A DNA stretch of 64,000 bases from JADKCL01 sp031415375 (GCA_031415375.1 JANORP010000208.1:1-64000); one strand, 5' to 3'; counted from the first letter of the stretch, positions 52,875-62,789 are shown. Numbers and translations: made by a program. The notes: generated by a model not told the origin, from the sequence alone.

Positions 52875-54019
52875 TGACAAAGGCAACAGAGATCAAGATG
52901 GTCGATACCATCGGCCAATACCGCCACATACAGGCAGAAGTCGATGCCGCCATACACGAGGTGCTGGAAACAGGAGCCTATATCAATGGCCCTGCTGTGA
53001 AGCGCTTCGCCGAAAATTTCGGCAAATACCTCGGTGCCAAAGTGGTCATCCCAAATGGCAACTGTACCGACGGCTTGCAGATCGCCCTCATGGCATTGGG
53101 ACTACAACCAGGCGACGAGGTCATCACATCGCCCTTTACCTTTTTTGCAACCGCCGAGGTGATCGCCCTCTTGGGCCTGATACCCGTCTTCGTCGATATC
53201 GATCCCGCGACCTTCAACATTGACCCCTCCAAAATTGAAGCCGCCATCACTTCAAAGACCCGTTGCATCATCCCTGTACACCTTTTCGGATTGTGCAGCG
53301 ACATGGAGCCCATCTTGGAGATCGCCAAGCGACATGACGTCTATGTCGTCGAGGACAATGCACAGGCCATCGGCGGGGAATATACCTTTGCCGACGGTCG
53401 TAAATGCACGACCGGACTCATGGGCGATATCGGCTGCACATCGTTTTACCCCAGCAAAAATCTAGGCGCCTATGGCGATGCAGGTTGCAACTACACCAAC
53501 GATGCAGATCTGGGCGAAAAAATGCGGATGATCTGCAACCATGGCAGCCGCAAAAAATATTACCATGAGCGCATCGGTGTCAATAGCCGCATGGACTCCT
53601 TCCAGGCAGCAGTGCTCGATGTGAAGCTCAAGCACCTTGATACCTACAATGCCACCCGTCAAGCCGCCGCCGGCTGGTACGATGCCTTGCTAGTCGGCAT
53701 ACCCGGCATCGTGCTCCCTGGCCGCACAGCCAACAGTACCCACGTTTTTCACCAATATACCCTGCGCATCCAGGCGGGCCGCGAGAAGCGTGACCGCATG
53801 CAAGCCCTCTTGGCCGAGCGTGGCATACCCACAATGGTGTATTATCCCGTGCCGCTGCATGTCCAGGAGGCAGCAGCACCCTATGGCTATCAAAAAGGAG
53901 ACTTTCCAGTCTCTGAGCTAAGCAGCGAGCAAGTCATCTCTCTGCCGATGCATTCAGAGTTGGACCGCGACCAAGTCACATATATCGTGGAGCAATTCCT
54001 TGCCTGCTATCAACAATAA
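52871..54019 (+). CDS. wbpE: DegT/DnrJ/EryC1 sugar aminotransferase (WbpE-like)
   Basis: 382 residues. PLP enzyme with Asp162 (EDNAQAIGG) and the Schiff-base Lys196 (CTSFYPSKNLGAYGDAGC), GNCTDGLQIALMALGLQPGDEVITSPFTFFATAEVI near the N-terminus, and the C-terminal FHQYTLRIQAGREKRDRMQALLAERGI. It aminates UDP-3-keto-GlcNAcA before WbpD acetylates it. Two ATG codons overlap at the start (52871 or 52874); either overlaps wbpD. The preceding 3-dehydrogenase is probably the Gfo/Idh/MocA gene at 62981. Confidence 0.88.
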   Translation: MMTKATEIKMVDTIGQYRHIQAEVDAAIHEVLETGAYINGPAVKRFAENFGKYLGAKVVIPNGNCTDGLQIALMALGLQPGDEVITSPFTFFATAEVIALLGLIPVFVDIDPATFNIDPSKIEAAITSKTRCIIPVHLFGLCSDMEPILEIAKRHDVYVVEDNAQAIGGEYTFADGRKCTTGLMGDIGCTSFYPSKNLGAYGDAGCNYTNDADLGEKMRMICNHGSRKKYYHERIGVNSRMDSFQAAVLDVKLKHLDTYNATRQAAAGWYDALLVGIPGIVLPGRTANSTHVFHQYTLRIQAGREKRDRMQALLAERGIPTMVYYPVPLHVQEAAAPYGYQKGDFPVSELSSEQVISLPMHSELDRDQVTYIVEQFLACYQQ

Positions 54020-54041
54020 TCAACAGCTCAAGAAAGAGAAC

Positions 54042-55379
54042 ATGAAAATCGCAGTTATCGGTACAGGATACGTAGGTTTGGTCGGCGGCACATGCTTTGC
54101 CGAGTCGGGCAATGACGTGCTCTGCGTGGACAACAATCAAGACAAGCTCGCCAAGCTTCGTGCGGGGAGCATCACCATTTATGAACCCGGGCTGGAGGTT
54201 TTGTTTGAACGCAACACCAAGGAAGGCCGCCTCACCTTCACCGACTCGGTCGAGGAGGCTGTTGCCTATGCCGAGATCATTTTCCTAGCCTTGCCCACTC
54301 CGCCTATGGAAGACGGCTCAGCCGACCTCCAATACGTCTTGGCCGTCGCCGAGCAGATCGGAAAGTGCATCAAAGACTACCGCGTGATTGTCAACAAAAG
54401 CACCGTCCCCGTCGGCACCGCCGACAAGGTGCGCGACAAGATCATGGAATTCACCAACGTCGAGTTTGATGTCGTCTCCAACCCAGAGTTCCTCAGGGAA
54501 GGTGCCGCCGTAAACGACTTCATGAAGCCAGACCGCGTCGTCTTGGGCACGCGCAGCGAGCGTGCCCGCAAGCTCATGGAAAAACTCTACAAGCCATTTG
54601 TGATGTCGGGCAACCCGATCATCTTCATGGACGAGCGCAGCTCTGAGCTCACCAAATATGCCGCCAATTCCCTGCTCGCCACCAAAATATCATTTATGAA
54701 TGAGATCGCCAACCTCTGTGAACGCGTCGGTGCCGACGTCGATCGCGTGCGTGCTGGCGTAGGCTCAGATGACCGCATCGGCAAGCGTTTCCTTTTTGCA
54801 GGCGTCGGTTACGGCGGCTCATGTTTCCCAAAAGACGTCTCGGCCCTCTTCAAGACCAGCAAGGCCTACGGCTACGACTTCAAGATCCTCGACGCGGTCA
54901 TGACCGTCAATGACAAGCAAAAGCACGTCATGGTCGATAAGTTGGAAACTTTCTACGGCAGTGACTTCAGCAAGCTCACATTTGCCGTCTGGGGATTGGC
55001 CTTCAAGCCCAATACCGACGACATCCGTGAAGCACCCGCCCTCACCATCATCGCAGAGATGCTCAAGCGTGGCGCCAAGGTCAAAGCTTACGATCCAGAG
55101 GCCATGTGGCAAGTCAAGAATTATACCGACCTCGACATCGAGATGGTCGATCACCGCTATGCAGCCCTTGAGGGTGCCGATGCACTCTGTGTCGTCACAG
55201 AGTGGAGCGAATTTCGCACCCCCGATTTCGACAAGATCAAAGGTCTCCTCAAGAAACCCGTCATCTTTGATGGCCGCAACATCTTTGACATGGATCAGAT
55301 GACCGAGCTTGGTTTCTACTACAACTCCATCGGTCGCGGTGTCGTCAATGCCATGGAATCCAACAAGGTCAATTCTTAA
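54042..55379 (+). CDS. ugd: UDP-glucose 6-dehydrogenase
   Basis: 445 residues from ATG 54042. N-terminal Rossmann MKIAVIGTGYVGLVGGTCF, TVPVGTADKVR, catalytic Lys215 region (AANSLLATKISFMNE) and the catalytic Cys261 in GYGGSCFPKD. It oxidises UDP-glucose to UDP-glucuronic acid with NAD. The next gene decarboxylates that product to UDP-xylose. The 3 bp between stop and next ATG indicate one operon. It could alternatively act on UDP-GlcNAc, but type I Ugd is the better fit. Confidence 0.92.
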   Translation: MKIAVIGTGYVGLVGGTCFAESGNDVLCVDNNQDKLAKLRAGSITIYEPGLEVLFERNTKEGRLTFTDSVEEAVAYAEIIFLALPTPPMEDGSADLQYVLAVAEQIGKCIKDYRVIVNKSTVPVGTADKVRDKIMEFTNVEFDVVSNPEFLREGAAVNDFMKPDRVVLGTRSERARKLMEKLYKPFVMSGNPIIFMDERSSELTKYAANSLLATKISFMNEIANLCERVGADVDRVRAGVGSDDRIGKRFLFAGVGYGGSCFPKDVSALFKTSKAYGYDFKILDAVMTVNDKQKHVMVDKLETFYGSDFSKLTFAVWGLAFKPNTDDIREAPALTIIAEMLKRGAKVKAYDPEAMWQVKNYTDLDIEMVDHRYAALEGADALCVVTEWSEFRTPDFDKIKGLLKKPVIFDGRNIFDMDQMTELGFYYNSIGRGVVNAMESNKVNS

Positions 55380-55381
55380 GC

Positions 55382-56341
55382 ATGGCCACAGAACGCAAAA
55401 AACGCATTCTCATCACAGGTGGTGCCGGGTTTCTCGGTTCACACCTCACTGACCGCGCCATCCAAGAGGGCTATCAGGTCATCGTGATGGACAATCTGCT
55501 CACAGGCGACATGTCCAATATCGCGCATCACTTTGGCAATCCCGATTTCCAATTTGTGCTCCACGATGTCACCGAATACATCCACGTGGCGGGTGAACTC
55601 GATTACATCCTGCACTTTGCCTCCCCGGCCAGCCCCAAGGACTATTTGAACCTGCCGATCCAGACTCTCAAGGTCGGTTCGCTCGGCACGCACAAAGTCC
55701 TCGGTCTCGCCAAGGCCAAGGGTGCGCGCATGCTCATCGCCAGCACATCCGAAGTTTATGGTGACCCGATGGTACACCCGCAAGACGAGGAGTATTGGGG
55801 CAATGTGAATCCGATCGGCTCGCGCGGCGTCTATGACGAGGCCAAGCGTTTCATGGAAGCTATCACCATGGCCTATCACCGCTACCACGGCGTCGATACC
55901 CGCATCGTGCGCATCTTTAACACTTATGGCCCGCGCATGCGCCTAGACGACGGCCGCGCACTGCCCGCATTTGTGGGACAGGCCCTGCGTGGCGAAGACA
56001 TCACCGTCTTTGGAGACGGCAGTCAGACCCGCAGCTTTTGTTATGTCGATGACGAGGTCGAGGGCATCTATCGCCTCCTGCACAGCGACTACAGCTACCC
56101 CGTGAACATCGGCAATCCCGATGAAGTGACCATCCTGGAATTTGCCCAGGAGATCATTGCACTCACAGGCACTCAAAGCAAGGTGATCTTCAATCCCCTG
56201 CCCGAGGACGACCCCAAGGTGCGCCAACCCAATATCGAGCTCGCCAAAAGGCTGCTCGGCTGGGAACCCCGCGTGCCCCGCGCAGAGGGCCTCAAGACCA
56301 CGATCGACTTTTTCAAGCGCAAAATCAGCGATGGGCTTTAA
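55382..56341 (+). CDS. uxs: UDP-glucuronate decarboxylase (UDP-xylose synthase), SDR family
   Basis: 319 residues. Extended SDR: NAD-binding GGAGFLGSHL (13-22), DNLLTGDMSNI, FASPASP, the active site STSEVYGDP with Thr122/Glu124, and the catalytic Tyr151-Lys155 (GVYDEAK). RIFNTYGPRMRLDDGRALPAFVGQALRGEDITVFGDGSQTRSFCYVDD is the UXS block. Directly after ugd, it makes UDP-xylose. Its end overlaps rfbC by 11 bp. Confidence 0.88.
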   Translation: MATERKKRILITGGAGFLGSHLTDRAIQEGYQVIVMDNLLTGDMSNIAHHFGNPDFQFVLHDVTEYIHVAGELDYILHFASPASPKDYLNLPIQTLKVGSLGTHKVLGLAKAKGARMLIASTSEVYGDPMVHPQDEEYWGNVNPIGSRGVYDEAKRFMEAITMAYHRYHGVDTRIVRIFNTYGPRMRLDDGRALPAFVGQALRGEDITVFGDGSQTRSFCYVDDEVEGIYRLLHSDYSYPVNIGNPDEVTILEFAQEIIALTGTQSKVIFNPLPEDDPKVRQPNIELAKRLLGWEPRVPRAEGLKTTIDFFKRKISDGL

Positions 56342-56879
56342 GCTACAGACGACAGAGATCGAGGGACTCTTGATCTTGGAACCCGCCGTCTTTGGCGACG
56401 AGCGTGGTTATTTCATGGAGACCTACAGCGAAAAGGCATTCCAGGATATCGGTCTGCACATGCACTTTGTGCAAGACAACCTTTCCTTCAGCCGCAAAGG
56501 TATTTTGCGGGGTCTGCATTTTCAGGCACCGCCTTATGACCAAGGCAAATTGGTGAGCGTCGTGCAGGGGCATGTTTTGGATGTCGCGGTGGACATTCGC
56601 AAGGGCTCCCCCACCTATGGGCAGCATGTAATGGTGCACTTGAGCGCCGAGAACCACAAGATTTTTTACATCCCGCCGGGATTTGCCCACGGGTTTTTGG
56701 TCATTTCGGAGGAATGTTACTTTTCCTACAAATGCACCAATACTTATGACCGCGCGTCGGAGGGGGGCATCATGTGGAACGATCCTGCATTGGGCATCGA
56801 CTGGCAGGCCACAGCGCCCATCATTTCAGAAAAAGACAGCTATTACACGCCCTTCGGGGAATTTGTAAGTCCATTTTAA
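56331..56879 (+). CDS. rfbC: dTDP-4-dehydrorhamnose 3,5-epimerase
   Basis: 182 residues. Cupin epimerase motifs: FGDERGYFMETYSEKAF, GILRGLHFQAPPYDQGKLV with catalytic His63, FYIPPGFAHGFLV and CTNTYDRASEGGIMWNDPALGIDW. Converts the 4-keto-6-deoxyglucose to its L-rhamno form in dTDP-rhamnose synthesis. RfbA follows, but RfbB and RfbD are not in this window. Starts within the end of uxs. Confidence 0.93.
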   Translation: MGFKLQTTEIEGLLILEPAVFGDERGYFMETYSEKAFQDIGLHMHFVQDNLSFSRKGILRGLHFQAPPYDQGKLVSVVQGHVLDVAVDIRKGSPTYGQHVMVHLSAENHKIFYIPPGFAHGFLVISEECYFSYKCTNTYDRASEGGIMWNDPALGIDWQATAPIISEKDSYYTPFGEFVSPF

Positions 56880-56889
56880 GCACAGCATT

Positions 56890-57768
56890 ATGAAAGGCAT
56901 CATCTTGGCCGGAGGATCTGGCACGCGGCTCTACCCACTTACGATCTCGGTGAGCAAGCAGCTCATGCCCGTGTACGACAAGCCGATGATTTATTATCCC
57001 TTATCGACGATGATCACGGCCGGCATCAGGGAGATCCTCATCATTTCTACGCCCTTTGACCTGCCGCTCTTCCAAAACCTGTTGGGAGATGGTAGCCGCA
57101 TAGGGCTGCGCTTTGAGTATGCCGTGCAAGAGAAGCCCGAGGGCCTCGCCCAGGCCTTTATCATCGGTGAGGAATTTGTCGGTGACGACGACGTCGCCCT
57201 GATCTTGGGCGACAACATCTTTTACGGCACCGAGCTCAACCATACCTTGCAGGAAGCGGCGCGCTTGGTGCGCACAGAAGGCGGCGGCATGGTATTTGCC
57301 TACCACGTCTCAGACCCTGAGCGGTATGGCGTCGTCGATTTTGCCCCCAATGGCGAGGTGCTTTCCATCGAGGAAAAACCGACGCATCCCAAGAGTTCAT
57401 TTGCGGTGCCCGGCATCTATTTCTACGACAACAAAGTCGTCGAAATCGCCAAGAACCTCAAGCCAAGCGTGCGAGGTGAATTGGAGATCACCGACGTGAA
57501 CAAAATTTACTTGGAGCACAAGCGCCTACGGGTCTCGATCTTGAACCGTGGCACAGCTTGGCTCGACACCGGCACCCACGACAGCCTCCAAGACGCTGGC
57601 CAGTTTGTGCAGATCATCGAGAAACGCCAGGGCCTCAAGGTCGGTTGCATCGAGGAGGCCGCTTGGGAAATGGGATTCATCGACGACGACGGGCTACGCA
57701 ATGCTGCCGAAGGTCTCCTCAAGAGCGGTTACGGCATCTACCTGCTTGGCTTGCTCGGGGGCAAGTGA
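56890..57768 (+). CDS. rfbA: Glucose-1-phosphate thymidylyltransferase
   Basis: 292 residues. Starts MKGIILAGGSGTRLYPLTISVSKQLMPVYDKPMIYYPLSTM, the nucleotide-binding block; VALILGDNIFYG holds the metal aspartate, then FAYHVSDPERYGVVDF, SIEEKPTHPKSSFAVPGIYFYD and LNRGTAWLDTGTHDSL. First step of dTDP-sugar synthesis. The following glycosyltransferase starts 1 bp after its stop. Confidence 0.96.
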   Translation: MKGIILAGGSGTRLYPLTISVSKQLMPVYDKPMIYYPLSTMITAGIREILIISTPFDLPLFQNLLGDGSRIGLRFEYAVQEKPEGLAQAFIIGEEFVGDDDVALILGDNIFYGTELNHTLQEAARLVRTEGGGMVFAYHVSDPERYGVVDFAPNGEVLSIEEKPTHPKSSFAVPGIYFYDNKVVEIAKNLKPSVRGELEITDVNKIYLEHKRLRVSILNRGTAWLDTGTHDSLQDAGQFVQIIEKRQGLKVGCIEEAAWEMGFIDDDGLRNAAEGLLKSGYGIYLLGLLGGK

Positions 57769-57769
57769 C

Positions 57770-58834
57770 ATGACCGTTCCAGGACGCAAGACCATTTTGT
57801 TTGTTGCGCCCAGCAATTCCAGTTTCGTGCGGCAAGACGCAGAAATGCTCAGCGAGCATTTTGATGTGCAGCGCTTTGAATTTGGATCCCGCAAAGGGTT
57901 CCAAATGCTGGTCTATCAATTGAAATTGTGCATTTGGTTGTTGCGGCGGCTGCCAGCGGCGGCCGCCGTCTATATTTGGTTTGGCGACTACCACAGTTTC
58001 TTGCCCACCCTGTGGGCCCGCATCTTTGGTCGCCCATCGCTGTTGGTCATCGGTGGCTACGATGCCGCCCGATTGCCGGCCTACAACTATGGGGGCCACA
58101 ACAGCAAGCTGCGCAGTTACATGATCCGCAAGAGCTGCGATTGGGCGACCAAGCTGCTCCCTGTTTCTGATTTTGTGAATGCCGAACTCTCCCAACGCAT
58201 CGGCAACGGCACGTTGCCGAAACGCGAAGTGATACACAATGGCGTGGACATTGCTGTATTCCAAACAGCCAACGCACACGATAGCGCGCGAAGCGGAGCG
58301 ATATGCGTCTCCATTGCCGACACCGTGGCGCGCGCACAGATCAAAGGCTTGGATCGCTATGCCGACGTGGCGCGGCAATTTCCCGACGAAGCGTTTGTCT
58401 TGGTCGGGGTCACAGGCGCAGCACTTGCCTATTTGCACGACTTCCAAGTGCCCAACTTGCAACTCATGGGCCTCAAACCCCGCGCGGAACTGCAGGCCCT
58501 GTACAGCAGGGCGCGCTTGGTCTGCCAATTCTCAAGGTTTGAATCGTTTGGGATGGCCTTGGCAGAGGGCATGTTGTGCGGCTGTATTCCCGTGACCTTG
58601 CCTGGGGTGGGCACAGGGGAGATCCTGTCCCAAGACAGTGGGTATGTAGCGCGCTCCACCGAAACCGAAGACTTGGTCATCGCCACCCGGCAAGCCTTTG
58701 CGCAGGGCCCAGCCATGGCCATACAAGCAAGGCAGCGCATCCTCTCCAACTTCAGTCTAGAAAAGCGTGGGTTCCGCATCCTTGCGGTTTTCAAGGCTTT
58801 GGGGATCGGTGAGGGAGATACGAAACAAGGTTAA
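57770..58834 (+). CDS. Family 4 glycosyltransferase
   Basis: 354 residues from ATG 57770. GT-B fold: N-terminal Rossmann TILFVAPSNSSFVRQDAEML, middle PVSDFVNAELSQRI and EVIHNGVDIAVF, then the sugar-nucleotide site ARLVCQFSRFESFGMALAEGMLCGCIPVTLPGVGTGEI with the EX7E motif. Last gene of the wbpD-rfbA run; it probably uses one of the nucleotide sugars made by the genes ahead (inference). Confidence 0.87.
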   Translation: MTVPGRKTILFVAPSNSSFVRQDAEMLSEHFDVQRFEFGSRKGFQMLVYQLKLCIWLLRRLPAAAAVYIWFGDYHSFLPTLWARIFGRPSLLVIGGYDAARLPAYNYGGHNSKLRSYMIRKSCDWATKLLPVSDFVNAELSQRIGNGTLPKREVIHNGVDIAVFQTANAHDSARSGAICVSIADTVARAQIKGLDRYADVARQFPDEAFVLVGVTGAALAYLHDFQVPNLQLMGLKPRAELQALYSRARLVCQFSRFESFGMALAEGMLCGCIPVTLPGVGTGEILSQDSGYVARSTETEDLVIATRQAFAQGPAMAIQARQRILSNFSLEKRGFRILAVFKALGIGEGDTKQG

Positions 58835-58950
58835 CGGTCTGGACAGACAGCGCGACCAATGCACGCGCGGCCTGTTCATTGGCACCAAAAAGGGACTTTA
58901 ATTTTCCCTATGTGCATGTATATTTAGGACATGTTACTTCAGGAGCTCCA

Positions 58951-60279
58951 ATGAAAAAGTATCAGCATTTGATCAATCACAGCATCATCACGGTGTTGTT
59001 GATCCTGGTGATGGCAGCGATCACCCAAGTTTGGTCCCAGCAACCCGCCCTCTTGAGTGCACCCATCTTGGGAGCACAGACCACCACATCCGCCAAGGTT
59101 TGGACCATGGTGCGGGACTGCAGGCAAGTCGCCTTGCACGCAGGCACCCAGGTGTATGAAATTGCCACCGCAGGCAAGCCGCACTGGAAAGGCCATGTCC
59201 CCGTGACTTTTGCAGTGACCGGGATTCCAGCCGGTGCCACGGTCGAGGCCCAGCTCTATTTGGACGGCCAGCCAGCGGGCCAGCCTTTCCAAATCGCCAC
59301 CACGCCAGTCACCCTGCAGCCAGCGTGGTCATTTTTGTTGGGATCCTGTGCCCTCTATGGCGTTGGCTTGTCGGGGATGATCAAGCCGGGCCGTTATACC
59401 AAGATTTTTGATGAGATGCGCGCCAACCCCAGCGACTTCATGCTGTGGCTGGGCGACAACGTCTATTTGCTCAATGGAGAGTGGAATGACCCCGTGCGCA
59501 TGTATGAAAAATACACCAAAGTCCGCCTGGACCCAGCCACCAACGCCTTCCTTGCATCACGACCCCAATACGCCATCTTGGACGACCACGACTACGGCCC
59601 CAACAACGCCGAGGGAGACTTCCCAAACAAAGGCACCACACTAGGCTGCTTCCGAGACTTCTGGCCCAATCCCTATTTTGGCCAAGGCGAGGGGACAGGC
59701 AGCTATTACGACTTTCAATACCAAGACGGCGCCTTTTTTATGTTGGACGACCGCTGGTACCGCAACTCCATCGGCAATGCACAAGTCATCGGCCCGCAGC
59801 AGATGCAGTGGTTGCAGCAACGACTCAAGGCCAGCACCGCCACCTTTAAATTTATCGCGCTCGGGAGTCAGGTACTTAGCGAGGTCAATGCACACGAGAC
59901 GTGGTCCCGATTTCCAGAGCGGCAGCAACTCTTTGACTTCATCAAAGCCCAGCGCATCACAGGCGTGATCTTTCTCTCCGGGGATCGTCACTTCACCGAA
60001 CTGTGCCGTCTGGAGCAGGCGGGGCTTTATCCCTTGTATGACTTCACGAGTTCGCCGATCAGCAGCATCTTGCGCAAGCAAGTAGATCGACCCAAAGATC
60101 CCGAGTACGACCATGCCTTGCGGGTTCCCGAGACCAAGGTGGTCGCGCACAACTTCGGCAAAGTCACCATCGAGGGACCCTTGGGCCAGCGGCTGTGCAA
60201 GTTGCAGACCTTCGACGATTACGGTCGGCTGTTGTGGACACACGAGATTCCCCAGCAAGCCCTCGTTTGGGCGCCATGA
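58951..60279 (+). CDS. PhoD-type alkaline phosphatase-like protein
   Basis: 442 residues from ATG 58951, preceded by AGGAG at a good distance. An N-terminal helix or signal peptide (about 10-29). Calcineurin-like/PhoD features: LLGSCALYGVG, FMLWLGDNVYLLNGEW with metal-binding Asp and Asn, ILDDHDYGPNNAEGDF with Asp-Asp-His, and FLSGDRHFTELCRL. It would be a secreted phosphodiesterase or phosphatase scavenging phosphate from extracellular esters. It stands alone 116 bp after the glycosyltransferase, convergent with the flippase gene. Confidence 0.88.
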   Translation: MKKYQHLINHSIITVLLILVMAAITQVWSQQPALLSAPILGAQTTTSAKVWTMVRDCRQVALHAGTQVYEIATAGKPHWKGHVPVTFAVTGIPAGATVEAQLYLDGQPAGQPFQIATTPVTLQPAWSFLLGSCALYGVGLSGMIKPGRYTKIFDEMRANPSDFMLWLGDNVYLLNGEWNDPVRMYEKYTKVRLDPATNAFLASRPQYAILDDHDYGPNNAEGDFPNKGTTLGCFRDFWPNPYFGQGEGTGSYYDFQYQDGAFFMLDDRWYRNSIGNAQVIGPQQMQWLQQRLKASTATFKFIALGSQVLSEVNAHETWSRFPERQQLFDFIKAQRITGVIFLSGDRHFTELCRLEQAGLYPLYDFTSSPISSILRKQVDRPKDPEYDHALRVPETKVVAHNFGKVTIEGPLGQRLCKLQTFDDYGRLLWTHEIPQQALVWAP

Positions 60280-60342
60280 GTGAGGGGCATGGATCCCTCA
60301 TGCAAGCACGACAACTTGGTAGCGTTGCGGCATATCAGCTGC

Positions 60343-61848
60343 CTACGGCAGCTTGATGCCCTTGTCTTTGTTGGGTCTCACCTTGGACAGCACCAGGGCG
60401 ACCATCTTCTTGGAGTCGGGGATCGCATCCAGCACATAGACGATGCCCGCAAAGACCACCGTAAAAACGCCGCCCTTCAAGATATAGGTCACGATCGGCC
60501 CCTGCACGACAGGGATGAAATGACATGCCCCGTAAGCCACGGCAGTCGCCATGAGCACCAGCAGCATTCGCAATGAAAATGGAAACAGGCCATAGCGTGC
60601 CCAGAGGAAACCGAGGCGGCCTAGATTGGCGAGCAAGATCGCGAGGCCCGTTGCCAGCGCAGCACCCTCGATCCCATAGTGAGGGATGAAATACAGATTC
60701 ATCGCAATACCCGCAGCAAACACAAAGAAACTCAGGTACAAGTCCATCTTGTAGTAGCGCGACATGATCAGGATATAGGTATTCAGGCCGGTGATCATGT
60801 CCAGCACCCGCGACAGCCCGATGATCACCAATGCCGTCGCACCCGTCGCAAATGTCGCTGGCATCATGGCATAGAGCGAGTCAATCCCGAGCACCATCAT
60901 CACAAAGAGGTAGGCCCCCACACCCAAGTTGATCAGCGACGTGCGCTGGTAGAGCCTTTGCATCGCGGCCATGTCATTTTTGGCCCAGTGGTCCGCAATT
61001 TGTGGCGAGGCCACCTTTTGGATCGCCCGCCACGGGATCACGATAAGTGCGCTCACATAAAACGACGTTGTATAGACCCCTACAGCATCCATCCCCAAGT
61101 AAGAGGCCAGCATGAGCCCGTCGATGTTGTAGAGGATGATAGCAGAGATATTGCCCATGAGCGTAAACCCGCCAAAGACCAGCACCTTGCGCATCAGTTG
61201 TTTCATGCGCCAGCTGCGCTTGGGCAGCACGTGCAGTTGCCCAAGCCACCAGGTATAGAGCACCATGAGCAGCGTCACGCTCGAGAGCAGTGCCACATAC
61301 ACCATCACAAACGTGGGGAAATCGATCCAGTCCATGGCATACAGCAAGATCGCCACCGCCACAAAGATGCGTTGGATGATCTCCCTGAAGAGGATCGGCA
61401 CCACCGTCTTGAGCAGCGACCGCAGGTAGGCATCAAAGAGATCGAAGTACAGCGTCGCAAAGCCCAGCGGTATCAGGTACCAAAAGTAGTCCACCATGAG
61501 TGGCGACTCCTTTTGGAAATAATCAAAGATCTGCTGCTGAAACAGCAGCACGAGCAGCGTCACCACCACAAACCCCAAGGCCGGGATCAACAAGAGCCAA
61601 AAGAGGAAATGGTGGTGTTTACGGTCTTTGTTTTGGAAATACGGGAAAAACCGCAGTGTCATCGTCGAGAAACCCATCGCCGAGAACTGGGCATAGAGCA
61701 TCGCATTGGTCACCAAGATATTCGCCAGGCCCACCTCCTCGGCTGAGAGGAAGTTGGTAAAGAGCAAGATCTTGTTCACAAACCCGATCGCCGCCCCGAT
61801 GTACTGGAGCAGCGAAGACTGTATGCTTTGACGACGAATGATTCCCAA
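60343..61848 (-). CDS. Polysaccharide flippase (Wzx/MATE-like)
   Basis: 501 residues with about 12-14 transmembrane helices and little else. N-terminus MGIIRRQSIQSSLLQYIGAAIGFVNKILLF; HISTIDINE/Lys-rich loop (NKDRKHHHF) at about 75; FGGFTLMGNISAIILYNIDGLMLASYLGMDAVGVYTTSFYVSALIVIPWRAIQKVASPQIA is typical of oligosaccharide-unit flippases. It moves lipid-linked surface-sugar units across the inner membrane. Opposite strand to the nucleotide-sugar genes but plainly the same pathway. It is preceded by 203 bp with no clear signal. Confidence 0.85.
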   Translation of the reverse strand: MGIIRRQSIQSSLLQYIGAAIGFVNKILLFTNFLSAEEVGLANILVTNAMLYAQFSAMGFSTMTLRFFPYFQNKDRKHHHFLFWLLLIPALGFVVVTLLVLLFQQQIFDYFQKESPLMVDYFWYLIPLGFATLYFDLFDAYLRSLLKTVVPILFREIIQRIFVAVAILLYAMDWIDFPTFVMVYVALLSSVTLLMVLYTWWLGQLHVLPKRSWRMKQLMRKVLVFGGFTLMGNISAIILYNIDGLMLASYLGMDAVGVYTTSFYVSALIVIPWRAIQKVASPQIADHWAKNDMAAMQRLYQRTSLINLGVGAYLFVMMVLGIDSLYAMMPATFATGATALVIIGLSRVLDMITGLNTYILIMSRYYKMDLYLSFFVFAAGIAMNLYFIPHYGIEGAALATGLAILLANLGRLGFLWARYGLFPFSLRMLLVLMATAVAYGACHFIPVVQGPIVTYILKGGVFTVVFAGIVYVLDAIPDSKKMVALVLSKVRPNKDKGIKLP

Positions 61849-62051
61849 ATTGCAGACGTTTCTAAGCCGCCAAAGTACGCTGATTTAGGGGAACGAGGGA
61901 GAAATTTTGATGACGGCTTTTGATCCATACCCTGTAGAGATCGTGCAGATATCGGCGATTTCTAGCAGGATGATCATCGATGATGGGGGTTGACGACGCG
62001 CTGAGGGAGATCGATCTAAATCCTTCGCACAGATTGTCATTACCACACGCC

Positions 62052-62789
62052 TCACCGCAAAAACAGCTCTACAAAGGCATCTCGCCTTTCACGTGACACC
62101 GGCAGCACCATGCCATCACGCATCGTCACCTCTCCACCTCGGCCTTTGACATACTTGAGCAGATGCGAGAGGTTGATGATATGGCTTTTGTGGATGCGCG
62201 CGAAGCCATGTGGCAGCAGCAGGTCGTCAAAGTCTTTGATGTTTTTGGAAGCCATTTCCATCCTGTTGTCGAGCATGTAAAAATGCGTATAGTTACGGGA
62301 GGCTTCAACGCGCACGATATCAGACAATTGCAAGACCGAGAAACCGTCGGGTTCCGAGACCACGAGTTGTGTCTTGAATTGGTCTTGAGCCGTTTGCCTG
62401 ATGAGTGCATTCACCGGGGCAGCGGGAACAATGCGCATATTGTCTTTCACTTTTTCCAATGCAGACCGCAAATCCTTGATCCGCACAGGTTTCAGCAAAT
62501 AGTCAGCCGCATCAAATCTGAAGGAGTCAAAGGCATGCTGCTTGTGGGCGCTCACGAAGATCACCTGAAAATTGATCTTTTCGAGGGATTCCAAGACCTC
62601 AAAACCAGAGCCAGAATGCATTTGTATGTCCAGAAAGACAAGATCGGGTTGCTTTGCCTCGATCAGTGCGACCGCCGTTTTTGGGGAGTCGGCCTCACCT
62701 ATGACGGTGACCTCCTTGAAAAACTGATCCAAGATTGTGCGCAGCGTCATGCGGGCACTTTGTTCGTCATCAACAATGATTGCTTTCAT
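62052..62789 (-). CDS. LytTR-family response regulator
   Basis: 245 residues. Receiver domain with Asp7/Asp8, phospho-acceptor Asp54 (LVFLDIQMHSG) and VIFVSAHKQHAFDSFRFDAADYLLKPV with the lysine. The C-terminal LytTR DNA-binding domain (about 145-243) has IVRVEASRNYTHFYMLDNRMEMASKNIKDFDDLL and FARIHKSHIINLSHL. No histidine kinase is on its downstream side or in the 191 bp upstream, so its partner is elsewhere. Divergent from the WbpB-like gene. Confidence 0.93.
   Translation of the reverse strand: MKAIIVDDEQSARMTLRTILDQFFKEVTVIGEADSPKTAVALIEAKQPDLVFLDIQMHSGSGFEVLESLEKINFQVIFVSAHKQHAFDSFRFDAADYLLKPVRIKDLRSALEKVKDNMRIVPAAPVNALIRQTAQDQFKTQLVVSEPDGFSVLQLSDIVRVEASRNYTHFYMLDNRMEMASKNIKDFDDLLLPHGFARIHKSHIINLSHLLKYVKGRGGEVTMRDGMVLPVSRERRDAFVELFLR

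Noticed and set aside
60679..61746. 355-codon plus-strand frame inside the flippase gene
   Set aside because: His/Arg/Gln-rich translation typical of the reverse complement of a hydrophobic membrane protein; the flippase frame has clear family character.
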